Source: Acidobacteriota bacterium (GTDB lineage Bacteria; Acidobacteriota; Blastocatellia; RBC074). From it: DNA of 55,667 nucleotides. Positions within the stretch are counted from its first letter, which is position 1, and the number at the start of each line of letters is the position of its first letter. The DNA lies in NCBI GenBank assembly GCA_019639255.1, contig JAHBSF010000032.1, forward strand, positions 1 through 55,667, in the 5' to 3' direction. Positions 1 to 9,698 of the stretch are shown one piece after another. The position numbers were made by a program, and so were the translations under genes. Under the pieces are notes generated by a model. The model searched no databases. It was given only the letters and a program-made list of their open reading frames with translations, and was not told the origin of the DNA.

Positions 1-48
1 AACGTTGCTCTCGCGGCTGAACAACCAGCAAGCTTTCTTTACAGCGTA

Positions 49-603
49 CTAATTGAACAGATCCTTTACCGGGACGCGAAAGTCTGCAACGACTTCATCG
101 AGATCCAGCACGGCGTCGGCGTCGAGTATGGTAATGGATGAAGACGCGTGGTAAAGGCTTGCTGTGCGGCGGCGCGGGTTGAGCACCACAACAAGACGCG
201 TGCCGGCTGCAAGCCAGGCGGCTGCTTTCTCATCTACTTCAACGTAGGAATCGTTCGGCGAGACGACCTCGACGGCGAGATCCGGCGCGCCCGGCCAGTA
301 GCCTTTCACTTCTCCTGCGGAATCCAGACGCGACCGGGAGACGAATGCAACATCCGGCGCGCGCACCGTATCGGGATTCGATGCAATGATGAATCCCGTC
401 TCGGCGGCGAAAACCGCGCCCAATCCCCGGCTCTCAACGTGTGATGCCAAACGCCAGGTGATTCTAACTGTAACCAGCCCATGTTCGCTTCCTGCCGGGG
501 ACATCTTGCGCAATTCTCCTTCAATCAGTTCGTAGCGAAAACCGTCATCCGGCATCCGCAACAACTCATCCGCCGTCATCGTCCGTGTCGCCGTCGTAGT
601 CAT
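49..603 (-). CDS. Uma2 family (DUF820) putative endonuclease
   Basis: This 184-residue protein fits the Uma2/DUF820 family, a PD-(D/E)XK-like nuclease fold often present in many copies per genome and of uncertain role. Visible family features are the N-terminal MTADELLRMPDDGFRYELIEGE stretch (only part quoted: YELIEGELRKMSP), the central APDVAFVSRSRL and APDLAVEVVSPNDS segments, and a following Glu/Lys pair (VDEKAAAWL), which carry the presumed Asp, Glu and Lys of the active site. The ATG at 603 is preceded by GAGGTGCAACG, a good ribosome site. It is complete and stands alone. The half palindrome at 655-704 lies just upstream. Function in this organism is unknown. Confidence 0.85.
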   Translation of the reverse strand: MTTTATRTMTADELLRMPDDGFRYELIEGELRKMSPAGSEHGLVTVRITWRLASHVESRGLGAVFAAETGFIIASNPDTVRAPDVAFVSRSRLDSAGEVKGYWPGAPDLAVEVVSPNDSYVEVDEKAAAWLAAGTRLVVVLNPRRRTASLYHASSSITILDADAVLDLDEVVADFRVPVKDLFN

Positions 604-654
604 CGTTGCACCTCGTCAAAGACTATACTCCCGCCCCACCATACCCATCAACGG

Positions 655-704
655 AAGCTTTCGTATGTTTCGTCTATTTTCGTATGTTCCGTTATCTCTC
701 TTAT
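655..704. repeat. Half copy of the ACGGAA palindrome family (pyrimidine arm)
   Basis: The stretch holds TTTCGTCTATTTTCGTATG, then TTCCGTTATCTCTC, the pyrimidine arm of the dispersed family, without a matching purine arm. It fills the gap between the fusion gene stop and the Uma2 start. Confidence 0.7.
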
Positions 705-3700
705 CCCTCCATCAGTATGCGATCGAACACCGAAACAATCCGGTCGGCGTCGTCTTCCGTAATCACGAGCGGCGGACGCAGTTTGATGACGTTATGCAGC
801 GGTCCGTCGGTTCCGGCAAGCAGCCCCTCTTCGCGCAACCGGTTAACGAGATGGGACGCTTCTTCGGCCGCCGGTTCGAGCGTCTCCCGGTCGCGCACGA
901 GTTCGACTCCCAGAAAAAGCCCCGCGCCGCGCACATCTCCTATCAATTCGTATCGGCTCATCAACCCTCTCAAACCATCGATCAATCGGTCGCCGACGCG
1001 CAGCGCCTGTTGTTGCAGACATTCTTCTTCGAGCGCCTCAAGCACCGCCAATCCGGCGGCGCAGGCTACGGGATTGCCGCCGAATGTGCTGAAAAACTCC
1101 ATCCCGTTGTCGAACGATGCGGCGATCGGTTCGGTCGTTACTACAGCCGCCAGCGGAAACCCGTTGCCGATCGGTTTGCCGAGCACGACGATGTCCGGCT
1201 CTACGCCCTGCATTTCGAAACCCCAGAACCAGCGCCCCAGCCGCCCGAATCCCGTTTGCACCTCGTCGGCTATGCATACACCGCCCGATGCCCGAACTTT
1301 TTCATAAACCGCCTTGAGATATCCGGGCGGAAAAACTATCTGTCCGCCCACGCTCGGCAACGTCTCGGCCAGAAACGCGCACGCGCGCGCGCCGCGCCCG
1401 TTCAGTTCATTCACGATTCCGGCTACGTGATCTGCATACTTGCGGCCCGCTTCGCCGTCGCCGCGTTTGTATGGCCCGCGATAGTCGTCCGGCAGCAGCG
1501 CAACGTGCACCCGGGGGGTCGGGCCTCGCCCGCCCGGGCCGTTGAACTTGTAGGGGCTTGCGTCTATGAGCGTCGTCGTATGCCCGTGATAGGCGGCTTC
1601 GAGCACGATCAGGTCTTCGCCTCCGGTATGAGTCCGGGCCAGCCTCAATGCCAGTTCGTTGGCCTCGCTTGCAGAGTTGAGGAAGTAACATACGCGCAAG
1701 TCGCGGGGCATTCGCGCCCTCAGCGCTTCGGCGTAGCGAATGATCGTATCGTGCAGATACCGCGTGTTTGTATTGAGCAGCGCCATCTGCCGCTGTACGG
1801 CGCCGACTACGCGCGGGTGGCTGTGGCCGACAAGCGGGACGTTGTTGTATGCGTCGAGATATGCGCGTCCGGTTTCATCGTACAAATACTGCCGCCATCC
1901 GCGCACGATCTTCAGCGGCTTGCTGTAGGAAACGCTCAGATTGCGGCCGAGCAGGCTGCGCCGCGCGGCGAGCGTTTGATCTTTCGCCGGTTCTTTCGGA
2001 GGAAAGCGGTCAGGCGGAATGCCCAGCAAAAGGTTCGGATCGGGTGAAAGCGACTTCCAGATTTCGCGCGTGCCGGCAAAAGCCACGCCCGGAAAATCGC
2101 GGTCGAGATCGAGCAGATCCAGAATGATCTGCAAATGCAGATGCGGCGGCCAGTCGCCGTTGCGCGGCGGCGCGCCTATGCTTGCGATCCGTTCACCGGC
2201 CGCGATCCGTCGCCCAGGCTCTAAATTCAATGCGTCTTCGCCGAGATGACCATAAAGCGTGAAGAATTCGATGCCCGGTTCGGGCGCGTGTCTGAGAATC
2301 ACGAGCGGGCCGTAATCGAGCGGCGCATCGTTATCTGCTGCGCAATGGACCTCGCCCTCAAGCGGCGCAAACACGGGCGCGCCGGCTTCGACAAAAAGAT
2401 CTATGCCCAGATGTACGGTGCGGCGTTCGTCGGTAGCGTGCGCGCCCGGAGCGAATGCAGGGGTTAAATAAAGCGCGCGCGCTTCGTCGTAGCGTCCGAC
2501 GCCGACATCTGCGCGGGCGCGTTTCATCTCATTGAAGATTGTTTGTGTAAGTTTTTCGGTTTCGGTTGCGGCAGGGTCGGCGCCGAGCAGCAGGCTGCCC
2601 ACGCTCAGATCCAGCACAACGCTCGGCGCGGTTTTCAGATCCTGATTTATGACCGGAGCGAATTGCGAAGTGCGTGCGCCGAGCCACGAAACCATACGAT
2701 TGTTTTGCGGCGCAGGCTCCAGTTCGCACGCGGCGCGAAATGCATAGTGCGCAAACCGGGGATGAACTTCGGCCCACTTTTGCAGCGCCCGCCACGCGGG
2801 ATCCTCGCTGACGGTCAGGTATTCGTTTCCGGGTTGGGTCGGTTTACGTTCGGCCGAAATGGTAACGCTGATGGCAAGGCGCATCGCGATCAGGTGATAA
2901 AGAACGGCGATTTCGGATTCTGAGAGTTTGTATGCGCTGTTGTATCCGGCGACGAGCGAGGCGGCCGAGCGCAGAGGGTCGGGTTGATCCAGAAGGGCGT
3001 ATGCGGCGGCGATTGCAGGCTCGGCTACGGTGTTTGTGTAAAGCAGATCGCCGAAGTCGATCACGCCGGAAACGCGCGGCGCACAGTAATGCGCGGCGGA
3101 GATGACGATGTTGTAATCGTTCGCATCGTTATGAATGACGCTGCGGCGAAGATTTTCGAGTACTGGAAGGACATCGGATTCATAGGGCGCAAGGAAATGT
3201 TCAATGAGCGTGCGACGCGCAGGATCTGCGTGAAGGTGCATGCAATCGCGCACCCAGTGGGCGCGCGCCGCGTCCCATCTCATCTCGCGGTTTGTGAACG
3301 GATGATCGAAATCTGCAAGCGAGGCGTCGATGCGTCCGAGGCTTGCGCCGAGATCGTGCAGCAATGAGTCCGGGCGCGAAGCAAGATCGGCAAGCAGCCG
3401 CCCCGGCAGGTAATCGAGCATCCATACGAGACGCTCGGCGTCCTGCGCATCGCGCACTGCGGTGATCTCTGCGCCCTCAACCGTTCGATGCACGCGCGGA
3501 AGAGAGATCTGCGAATCGGCCGAGGCGAGATGCGAAAGCGCGGCGCACTGCATTTCCACGAGCGCGCGGTCGCGCTCCCCGTGCATGACCTTGAGCACGA
3601 ACTGCTCGCCCGCAGGCGTCGTCAGGTGAAAATTGTGGTCCATCTCGCCCGCAAGCGCGCGGGCGGATGCATCGACGCCGTAGAGCGTGCGAGCAAGTTC

Positions 3701-3721
3701 TTCCGCCTGTCGTGTATTCAT
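701..3721 (-). CDS. APH-type kinase / M23 peptidase-like / class III aminotransferase fusion
   Basis: This is a 1006-residue three-domain protein. Residues about 1-340 are an aminoglycoside phosphotransferase-like kinase with Lys44 (FVLKV), catalytic HND at 197-199 and DFGD at 222-225. Residues about 430-545 are LytM/M23-like, with His438 and Asp441 (HLGID) and His527-x-His529 (HLHLQ). Residues about 595-1006 are a class III PLP aminotransferase with Asp819-Glu820 (ADEVQTGFGR) and the PLP lysine 849 (GKPIGNGF). Its outer domains resemble hydroxylysine kinase and the ammoniophospholyases acting on phosphohydroxylysine or phosphoethanolamine, so a phosphorylate-then-eliminate route on an amino-alcohol is a reasonable inference. 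The role of the M23-like domain is unclear. The ATG at 3721 is chosen because the upstream codons lie inside the palindrome at 3732-3835. Confidence 0.88.
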   Translation of the reverse strand: MNTRQAEELARTLYGVDASARALAGEMDHNFHLTTPAGEQFVLKVMHGERDRALVEMQCAALSHLASADSQISLPRVHRTVEGAEITAVRDAQDAERLVWMLDYLPGRLLADLASRPDSLLHDLGASLGRIDASLADFDHPFTNREMRWDAARAHWVRDCMHLHADPARRTLIEHFLAPYESDVLPVLENLRRSVIHNDANDYNIVISAAHYCAPRVSGVIDFGDLLYTNTVAEPAIAAAYALLDQPDPLRSAASLVAGYNSAYKLSESEIAVLYHLIAMRLAISVTISAERKPTQPGNEYLTVSEDPAWRALQKWAEVHPRFAHYAFRAACELEPAPQNNRMVSWLGARTSQFAPVINQDLKTAPSVVLDLSVGSLLLGADPAATETEKLTQTIFNEMKRARADVGVGRYDEARALYLTPAFAPGAHATDERRTVHLGIDLFVEAGAPVFAPLEGEVHCAADNDAPLDYGPLVILRHAPEPGIEFFTLYGHLGEDALNLEPGRRIAAGERIASIGAPPRNGDWPPHLHLQIILDLLDLDRDFPGVAFAGTREIWKSLSPDPNLLLGIPPDRFPPKEPAKDQTLAARRSLLGRNLSVSYSKPLKIVRGWRQYLYDETGRAYLDAYNNVPLVGHSHPRVVGAVQRQMALLNTNTRYLHDTIIRYAEALRARMPRDLRVCYFLNSASEANELALRLARTHTGGEDLIVLEAAYHGHTTTLIDASPYKFNGPGGRGPTPRVHVALLPDDYRGPYKRGDGEAGRKYADHVAGIVNELNGRGARACAFLAETLPSVGGQIVFPPGYLKAVYEKVRASGGVCIADEVQTGFGRLGRWFWGFEMQGVEPDIVVLGKPIGNGFPLAAVVTTEPIAASFDNGMEFFSTFGGNPVACAAGLAVLEALEEECLQQQALRVGDRLIDGLRGLMSRYELIGDVRGAGLFLGVELVRDRETLEPAAEEASHLVNRLREEGLLAGTDGPLHNVIKLRPPLVITEDDADRIVSVFDRILMEG

Positions 3722-3731
3722 AAAGCGATAG

Positions 3732-3835
3732 AGAGACGACGGAACAAACGAAATAAAACGAAACAAACGGAAAGACACCCTTGTCTATGGTTCTTTCCGT
3801 TTGTTTCGTTTTATTTCGTTTGTTCCGTCGTCTCT
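3732..3835. repeat. ACGGAA palindrome, perfect 44-bp arms
   Basis: Arm 3732-3775 (AGAGACGACGGAACAAACG...) is the exact reverse complement of 3792-3835, with a 16-nt loop. This copy carries GACGACGG/CCGTCGTC where most carry GATAACGG/CCGTTATC, a matched change on both arms. It lies between two leftward genes. Confidence 0.95.
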
Positions 3836-3845
3836 GTTTTCTCTT

Positions 3846-5540
3846 TTACCGGCGCAGCACTGCTTCCAGTACACGTCCCTCGCTGTTGCTCGGCGGCGTC
3901 ACATCGAGAAGCGCGGCAAGCGTCGGTGCAATGTCTACCGGTCCGGCCTCGGTTGCGTGTCTGCCCGCGGCGACGCCCGCGCCGAAAAAGATTACCGGCA
4001 CGTGCGTGTCGTAGCTGTAGGGCGTGCCGTGTGTGGTGCCGAGTCCCTCGCTGAAGAAATAAAACGGCTGCGGGACTACGACGACATCACCGTTGCGCGC
4101 CGGATAAAATCCGCGCGCGACGCTGAGTGCGATTTTCGTTTTCGGCAGTTCGCCCTCGGTAATTTCCGATCTCGTAAAACACGCTCCCACGCCCGGCGTT
4201 TTCATAAGCGCGGCGCACGCGGTTTTTTCCATCTCTTCGCGATCGGCTTTCTTTTTCACTATCAGTTCATTGTCGAAATAAATGTTGCTGTTTGCGAACT
4301 GCTGCACCCATTTTTCGTCGCCGAACTGTTTTTTGAGGGCGTCTTCGACGGCGGCGGTCGTTGATCGGATTTCAATTCGCCCGCCGTAGCCCATTGCTTT
4401 TGCATGCTCGGGTATGGGCGCAACGCCGTGGTCGGACGACAGCGCGATGATCACGCGGTCGAGTCCTATGCGCCGGTCCAGATACTCGAAGAATTCCGCC
4501 AGCAGCCGGTCGGTGCGCAGCGTCATATCGTGCACTTCCTGGCTGTACGGTCCGTATGTATGCCCGAGCAGATCGTTGGGCGAAAAACTTATCGTCAAAA
4601 GATCCGCTGCGTCGTCGACTCCGAGCCCCTCGTTTTCGATGGCGGCTTTTGCGAATTCGATGGCGTATTCGTTGGCGTAGGGCGTCATTTCAAACTGGCT
4701 GTAGAACTTTGGTCCGAGAGTTGATTCGCCCCCGTTGATGGTGTAGGGAAATGTCGTGCCGTAAGTCGAACGCTCATAGGGTGAATCGTCGGGCTGCGAC
4801 CGGTCGTAGGCTTCAGCCGGGAGCAGTCGTTCCCACTTTGCGCCGAAGTAGCGATCGGGGCGCACATCGCGGTTGAATTTCTGCACCCAGGCGGGCAGTT
4901 CCGGGAAGTAATAGGTGCTCGATACGAAGTTTCCCGCTGTGGTGTTGAACCAGTAGGCTCCGTTCGGACGTTTACCCGCGGGCAGTATCGCCGAACGGTC
5001 CTTGAACGCGATGCCTACTACTTTGGCCTTGCCGCCCGTAGCCATGCGCATTTCATCGCCGAGCGTCGAGCCGATGAGTTTTACGGGCGATGCGGAGGTT
5101 GAATCTGATTTGCCGCCGAGCAGTTTTACGTTCGTATCCGAAACGCTCGTGACGCGGCGGCCCGTTTCGCGATCGAACCATTCGTTGCCGATGATGCCGC
5201 TCATCGACGGCGTAGCGCCGGACATAAAGATGGAATGGCCGCACGCGGTGTAGGTGGGCGTATGGTTGTAATGGGCGTTTGTGAATACTGCGCCGCGGTT
5301 GAGCAGGCGGCGGAAGCCTCCATCGACGAACTGATCGGAGAAGCGCACGAGGTAATCGGCGCGCAACTGATCGATCATTATGCCGACGACGAGTTTCACG
5401 GGGCGCTGCTGTGCGCGCGCGCTGCGCGGAGTGGGCCGCCGCACGCCCTGCGCATTTGCATTGAAAGGCGCGAAGTGAAGGGTCAGTAGAAGAATCGAAA
5501 GCAGGACGGTCGCTGTCCGCCGCAGCCCGGTTACAGGCAT
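3846..5540 (-). CDS. PafA-like secreted alkaline phosphatase
   Basis: A 564-residue exported phosphatase of the alkaline phosphatase/NPP superfamily, closest by motif to PafA. The signal peptide is MPVTGLRRTATVLLSILLLT plus a cleavage region ending NANA-QG. Motifs in order are the first metal Asp (IMIDQLRADY), the nucleophile Thr in PTYTACGHS, the Asn of GNEWFD, the Lys-x-Arg pair of AFKDRSAIL (characteristic of PafA-type monoesterases), then SPNDLLGH and SSDHGVAPIP for zinc binding. These suggest phosphate-monoester hydrolysis in the periplasm or outside. The ATG at 5540 has AAGGAG eight bases upstream; the longer frame adds 22 residues with no signal-peptide logic. No phosphate-regulon box was identified. 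Confidence 0.9.
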   Translation of the reverse strand: MPVTGLRRTATVLLSILLLTLHFAPFNANAQGVRRPTPRSARAQQRPVKLVVGIMIDQLRADYLVRFSDQFVDGGFRRLLNRGAVFTNAHYNHTPTYTACGHSIFMSGATPSMSGIIGNEWFDRETGRRVTSVSDTNVKLLGGKSDSTSASPVKLIGSTLGDEMRMATGGKAKVVGIAFKDRSAILPAGKRPNGAYWFNTTAGNFVSSTYYFPELPAWVQKFNRDVRPDRYFGAKWERLLPAEAYDRSQPDDSPYERSTYGTTFPYTINGGESTLGPKFYSQFEMTPYANEYAIEFAKAAIENEGLGVDDAADLLTISFSPNDLLGHTYGPYSQEVHDMTLRTDRLLAEFFEYLDRRIGLDRVIIALSSDHGVAPIPEHAKAMGYGGRIEIRSTTAAVEDALKKQFGDEKWVQQFANSNIYFDNELIVKKKADREEMEKTACAALMKTPGVGACFTRSEITEGELPKTKIALSVARGFYPARNGDVVVVPQPFYFFSEGLGTTHGTPYSYDTHVPVIFFGAGVAAGRHATEAGPVDIAPTLAALLDVTPPSNSEGRVLEAVLRR

Positions 5541-5606
5541 AAATCGCTCCTTGTTCCGAAATTGACGTGCCGCTAAATCAGACCACGAAACATTGGGACG
5601 CATCAC

Positions 5607-5674
5607 TGGGTACGCACGCGCCCTCGCGTGCTTTCACTCGCCGCCGAACGCACGCGAGGGCGCGTGCGTACCCA
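5607..5674. repeat. GC-rich perfect palindrome, 25-bp arms
   Basis: TGGGTACGCACGCGCCCTCG... at 5607-5631 is the exact reverse complement of 5650-5674, with an 18-nt spacer. It differs in sequence from the ACGGAA palindromes, so it is a separate repeat type. The reading frame of the adjacent decayed gene runs into it. Confidence 0.92.
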
Positions 5675-5981
5675 CTTGCAGACTCCGTTGTGTGTACCAT
5701 TCCGCTGTGGTTTGATTTAGAAGATTTGAACTGATGGATTTTTCCCCGACTTCGCTCCAGGGCGACGCCATTCCGGTCGGCCTTCTACCTCTTTGCTTTG
5801 GTGCGTAGGCCTTCCAGAAGGGAATGGTTTGGTTCGCGGCATGGAAATCGCGGTAAATCAAGTCTGCCGAGTTGAGAACGATCTGGACGAGAGACTCCGA
5901 GTAATACTGCTCCATCGCCAATATCTTATGCGGTTCTGCGGCGAGACGATCGCGAATTTTTAGATATTCCGTGCGATTCAA
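5634..5981 (-). pseudogene. Truncated restriction-enzyme-like fragment next to an XRE regulator
   Basis: About 115 residues can be read from a TTG at 5981 that has GGAG ten bases upstream and overlaps the regulator's 3' end. The segment with NSADLIYRDFHAAN and WKAYAPKQRGRRPTG, then PWSEVGEKSISSNLL, looks like the start of a restriction endonuclease. An AvaI/BsoBI-type enzyme is a guess I cannot check here. The frame then ends inside the palindrome at 5607-5674 (VGTHAPSRAFGGE is repeat-encoded), so the remainder of the gene is missing. The pairing with a small XRE protein fits a decayed controller-plus-nuclease cassette; no methyltransferase is present. Confidence 0.45.
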
Positions 5982-6204
5982 TCGTTTCCAGCTCCTGAAA
6001 TAATTGGGCGAGGGTAAGGCTGAGAGCATGCGCTACTTTGTCTGCAGTCTCGATCGTAATGTTCTTCTCTCCGCGTTCAATGCATCCGACGTAGGTGCGA
6101 TGCAACCCACACAAATCCGCAAAAGTTTCTTGGGATAAGCCTTTGTCCGTGCGTAAACGACGGATCAGATTCCCAACCCGTTTAGCTGTGGATAGCCTTT
6201 TCAT
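5926..6204 (-). CDS. XRE-family helix-turn-helix regulator (controller-type)
   Basis: A 92-residue DNA-binding protein with one XRE/Cro HTH at residues about 8-62: NLIRRLRTDKGLSQETFAD, then LHRTYVGCIERGEKNITIET and ALSLTLAQLF. Size and arrangement resemble controller (C) proteins of restriction-modification systems, which also fits the overlapping truncated gene downstream. The ATG at 6204 is preferred because the protein family begins shortly before the HTH; the ribosome site is weak. The cognate methylase is absent, so the gene may now be orphan. It is divergent from the M14 peptidase gene. Confidence 0.8.
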   Translation of the reverse strand: MKRLSTAKRVGNLIRRLRTDKGLSQETFADLCGLHRTYVGCIERGEKNITIETADKVAHALSLTLAQLFQELETIESHGISKNSRSSRRRTA

Positions 6205-6320
6205 AGGTTGTGAGAATAGGAGTAGGCGATCTAAAGGTCTACACTCTAAAAATAGCAGCCTGACGCCGCCTTGCAATCATGGGCAGAAGTAGTGCCTTTC
6301 GGTTATCAGCGAGTGATAGC

Positions 6321-6349
6321 TTCTCAATTAGGTGCAACCACCCTATACT
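6321..6349 (+). promoter_or_regulatory. Candidate sigma-70 promoter for the M14 peptidase gene
   Basis: TTCTCA, a 17-bp spacer and TATACT stand 81 bp before the ATG at 6430. The -10 is strong and the -35 weak. It is a motif match only. Confidence 0.4.
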
Positions 6350-6429
6350 TGCGATCGTCGCAACAGACGTTCGATATAAATTTCGCGACTTGGATCTCAA
6401 CCACTTCCCGACTCACGACGGAGGCCGCT

Positions 6430-9400
6430 ATGAAACCGTTCACCCGCGCGCGCGCGCATCGCGCAGGCGCCCACCTGCTCCTTTTCGCACTTCTGCTCGC
6501 TCCGCTGTCTTCGGCGCTTGCGCAGGGCGCGCGATCCGCCGCCCGCCCGACTGCTCCATCTACCCCGCAGGAGACCTCATCGCAGCCGATCGACCAGGAA
6601 TACACCGAATCTATACGGAAAAACACGACCGAAAAATTCTTTCTCACCGAAATCGTCGATCATCTTCCGGCTTCAGACAAAGTCCCGTCGCCGGCCAAAG
6701 TGCTCGGCTATCCGGTGGGAACGCCCGAAAAACTGACCTATACCAAGGATCAGTACCGCTACTACCGCGAACTCGAAAAGGCCTCCCCCCGCGTCAGGAT
6801 CTTCACCGCGCCCGAACGCAGCGAGATGGGCAAGGAACAGATTCTCGTCGTCGTTTCGGACGAAGCCAACATCGCGCGCCTTGACCGCTACAAGGAAATC
6901 ACGGCGCGTCTGGCCGACCCGCGCGGCGTCAATGACGCCGAGGCGCAGCGGCTCATAGCCGAAGGCAAGGCGATTTACTGGGCATCGGGTTCGATTCATT
7001 CGCCCGAAACCGGCAGCCCCGAGATGCTGATGGAGATGGCCTACAGGCTGGCCGTGCAGGAAACGCCCTTCATACAGGAGATCCGCAAAAACGCAATCGT
7101 CATGATCACGCCCACGCTCGAAGTCGACGGTCGCGACATGATGGTGGATCTGTATAACTGGCGGAAGGCCAATCCCGGCAAACGCGCGCCGAGCCTGCTT
7201 TACTGGGGCAAATACGTCGCACACGACAACAACCGCGATTCGATGGGTATGGCTCTGGTGCTTTCGCGCAACCAGATGAAGACCTTCCTCGACTACCATC
7301 CCACCGTGCTTCACGACCTGCACGAATCGGTTCCGTTTCTCTATACATCAACCGGCACCGGCCCCTACAACGCGTGGCTGGATCCCATCGTAGTCAATGA
7401 ATGGCAACTGCTTGCGCATCACGAAGTCGACGAGATGACCAAGCGCGGCGTGCCCGGCGTATGGACGCACGGCTTCTACGACGGGTGGGCGCCGAACTAT
7501 ATGTTTTACGTCGCCAACGGCCACAACTCGATAGGCCGGTTTTACGAAACCTTCGGCAACGGCGGCGCGGATACGCAGGACCGGACCGTGGGCGCGCAGA
7601 CGCAGCGCACCTGGTTCCGGCCGAATCCGCCATTGCCGCGCGTCAAATGGTCGCTGCGCAACAACGTCAACCTCCAGCAGAGCGCGCTGCTTCTGGCAAT
7701 CAATTTCGTAGCGAACAACAAGGAAAGATTCCTCAACAATTTCTACCTCAAGAGCAAACGCTCCGTAGAAAAAGCGCGCACCGAGGGGCCGGCGGCCTAT
7801 GTATTTCCGGGCGATGATGCGCGCCCCGTCGGGCAGGCTGACCTGCTGAACCTGCTCAAGATGCAGGGCGTCGAGGTGCATCGCGCTACGGCGGCCTTTG
7901 AAACCAAACAGGGCAAGTTTCCCACCGGCAGTTATGTAGTGCGAATGGATCAACCATATTCGCGCATGGCCGATATGCTGCTCGATACGCAGTATTACAA
8001 CGTCGTATTACAACGTCAATGATCCGAGACCGTATGACGATACGGGGTGGACATTGGGGCCGCTTCACAACGTAAAAACCGTGCGCGTGCTCGATACGGC
8101 CGTACTCGATGCACCGATGACCCTGTCGCCGATGAATGTGATGCTCAAGCCTGCGGGGCGCGTCGAGGGCTCGGGCCGCGCCGGCTACGTCATCAACCAC
8201 AACACCGACAACACGCTTGCGACGTTGCGGTTCCGGCTCAAGGACGTAAAGATGCGCGCTGCGCAGGATTCCTTCAAGATCGGCGACCGGGGGTTTAACG
8301 CCGGATCGTTTTTGATTCCGGCCGAGGGCAACCCTTCGGATCTTGCGGCAAGGCTTTCAAGGGAGGTTGCGGATCTCGGCGTTACGGCGTATGCGGTAGA
8401 CAAGCTGCCGGAAGTCGCCGCGCACGCGCTTTCGGTTCCGCGCATAGCGCTCGTTCACACCTGGACCAACACGCAGGATGAGGGCTGGTTCCGCATCGAG
8501 TTCGAGCGGTTGGGCATCCCGTACGATTACATTTCCGTGCACACGCTGCGCGACGTTTCGGACCTCAGAAGCAAATACGACGTGATCGTATTCGGGCCGT
8601 CGCGCGGCAGCGCGCAATCGCTTGTTCGGGGGATGGCCAAGCGCGAGGGCGAAGCGCCGATTCCGTGGAAGAAGTCGGATCTGACGCCGAATATGGGGCT
8701 TTCTCCGGATCAGACCGACGACATACGCGGCGGAATCGAAATCACCGGCATGGCCAATTTGCAGAAGTTCATCGAATCGGGCGGACTGTTCGTCACGGTA
8801 GGCGGTAATTCGGCGCTGCCGATAGATTTCGGGATTACCGAGGGCGTATCTATCGTCGAGAGCCGGCAGTTGCAGGCGCGCGGTTCGGTATTCAATGCAA
8901 ACTTCGCCGATCGCAAAAGCCCTATAGCTTACGGATACGACGAGCGTATGGCGGTGTATTTCAATCAGGCGCCGCTGTTTCAGGTAAGCGCTTTCGGCGG
9001 CGGTGGAGGCTTCGGGGGCGGCGGTCAGGGGCAGCAGGGGCAGCAGGGGCGTCCCACCGGGCGCGGCAGTCTGACAGATCCGGACGTGCCGCAGGGCCGC
9101 GCGCCCGCGAGTGCGCCTGCGCAAAGGCCGGGCGAGGACGGGATTCCGCCGGAGTTTCAGCAGCAGGCCGCGGCCATGCTGCCGCCTCCGGAATCGCGTC
9201 CGAGGATCGTGCTGCGTTTTGCGCCCGAACGCGAACTGCTCGTCAGCGGCATGCTCGCCGGGGGCGGCGAACTTGCGGGGCGTCCCGCGGTAGTGGACAT
9301 CCCCGTGGGCAAGGGGCACGTCGTGATGTTCGCCAACAACCCGATGTGGCGGCACGAAACCCACGGCAGCTTTTTCCTGCTCTTTAACGCGGCGCTCAAC

Positions 9401-9472
9401 TTCGATCACCTGCACGTAGGGCGCCCCGCTGCGCCGCGTTCCGCCGCTCCTCCGACCGGGCAGCAGCAGTAA
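6430..9472 (+). pseudogene. M14 zinc carboxypeptidase-like gene with 13-bp duplication frameshift
   Basis: The gene would encode an exported M14-family metallopeptidase of about 1009 residues. A signal peptide (LLLFALLLAPLSSALAQG) follows the ATG at 6430, which has GGAGG upstream. Zinc ligands His190 and Glu193 (SIHSPETGSP) and His298 (LHDLHES), with the substrate-binding DNNRD at 266-270, are intact. The frame stops at 8022 because GTATTACAACGTC occurs twice in tandem (7992-8004 and 8005-8017). Removing one copy joins it to the frame 8054-9472 and restores YYNVNDPRPYDD. The second part holds a Gly/Gln-rich linker near 8995-9050 and a C-terminal domain of unknown role. As sequenced, a product of about 530 residues retaining the catalytic domain could still be made. 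Confidence 0.88.
7992..8017 (+). repeat. 13-bp tandem duplication (GTATTACAACGTC x2)
   Basis: Two exact adjacent copies cause the +1 frameshift in the M14 peptidase gene. The frame offset between the two open frames equals 13 modulo 3. Confidence 0.97.
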
Positions 9473-9523
9473 GGGCGCGTTCGCTTTTGGGACCGGGCAA
9501 TCCCGCAGGCGGACACTGGAAGT

Positions 9524-9623
9524 AGATAACGGAACAAACGAAAACAGACGGAACAAACGGAAAGATCCTGGTAAATCCGGGATTTTCCGTTTGTTTCGTC
9601 TGTTTTCGTTTGTTCCGTTATCT
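9524..9623. repeat. ACGGAA palindrome
   Basis: The purine arm begins AGATAACGGAACAAACG and the pyrimidine arm ends GTTTGTTCCGTTATCT. Arms of about 40 bp differ at one position around a loop of about 28-30 nt. It lies between two rightward genes. Confidence 0.93.
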
Positions 9624-9698
9624 CTTTCTGCTTTCGGTTGGCACACGGATTGATGTTTACCCATGATTCTGAAGAATCCAGATGGGGGGATATCGGCT

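Noticed and set aside
3732-3835. Plain intrinsic terminators as full explanation of the palindromes
   Set aside because: Stems are much longer than needed, A-rich, often lack a U-run, and one copy sits between divergent genes.
5634-6204. Complete restriction-modification system
   Set aside because: Only a controller-like gene and a truncated nuclease-like frame are present, with no methyltransferase.
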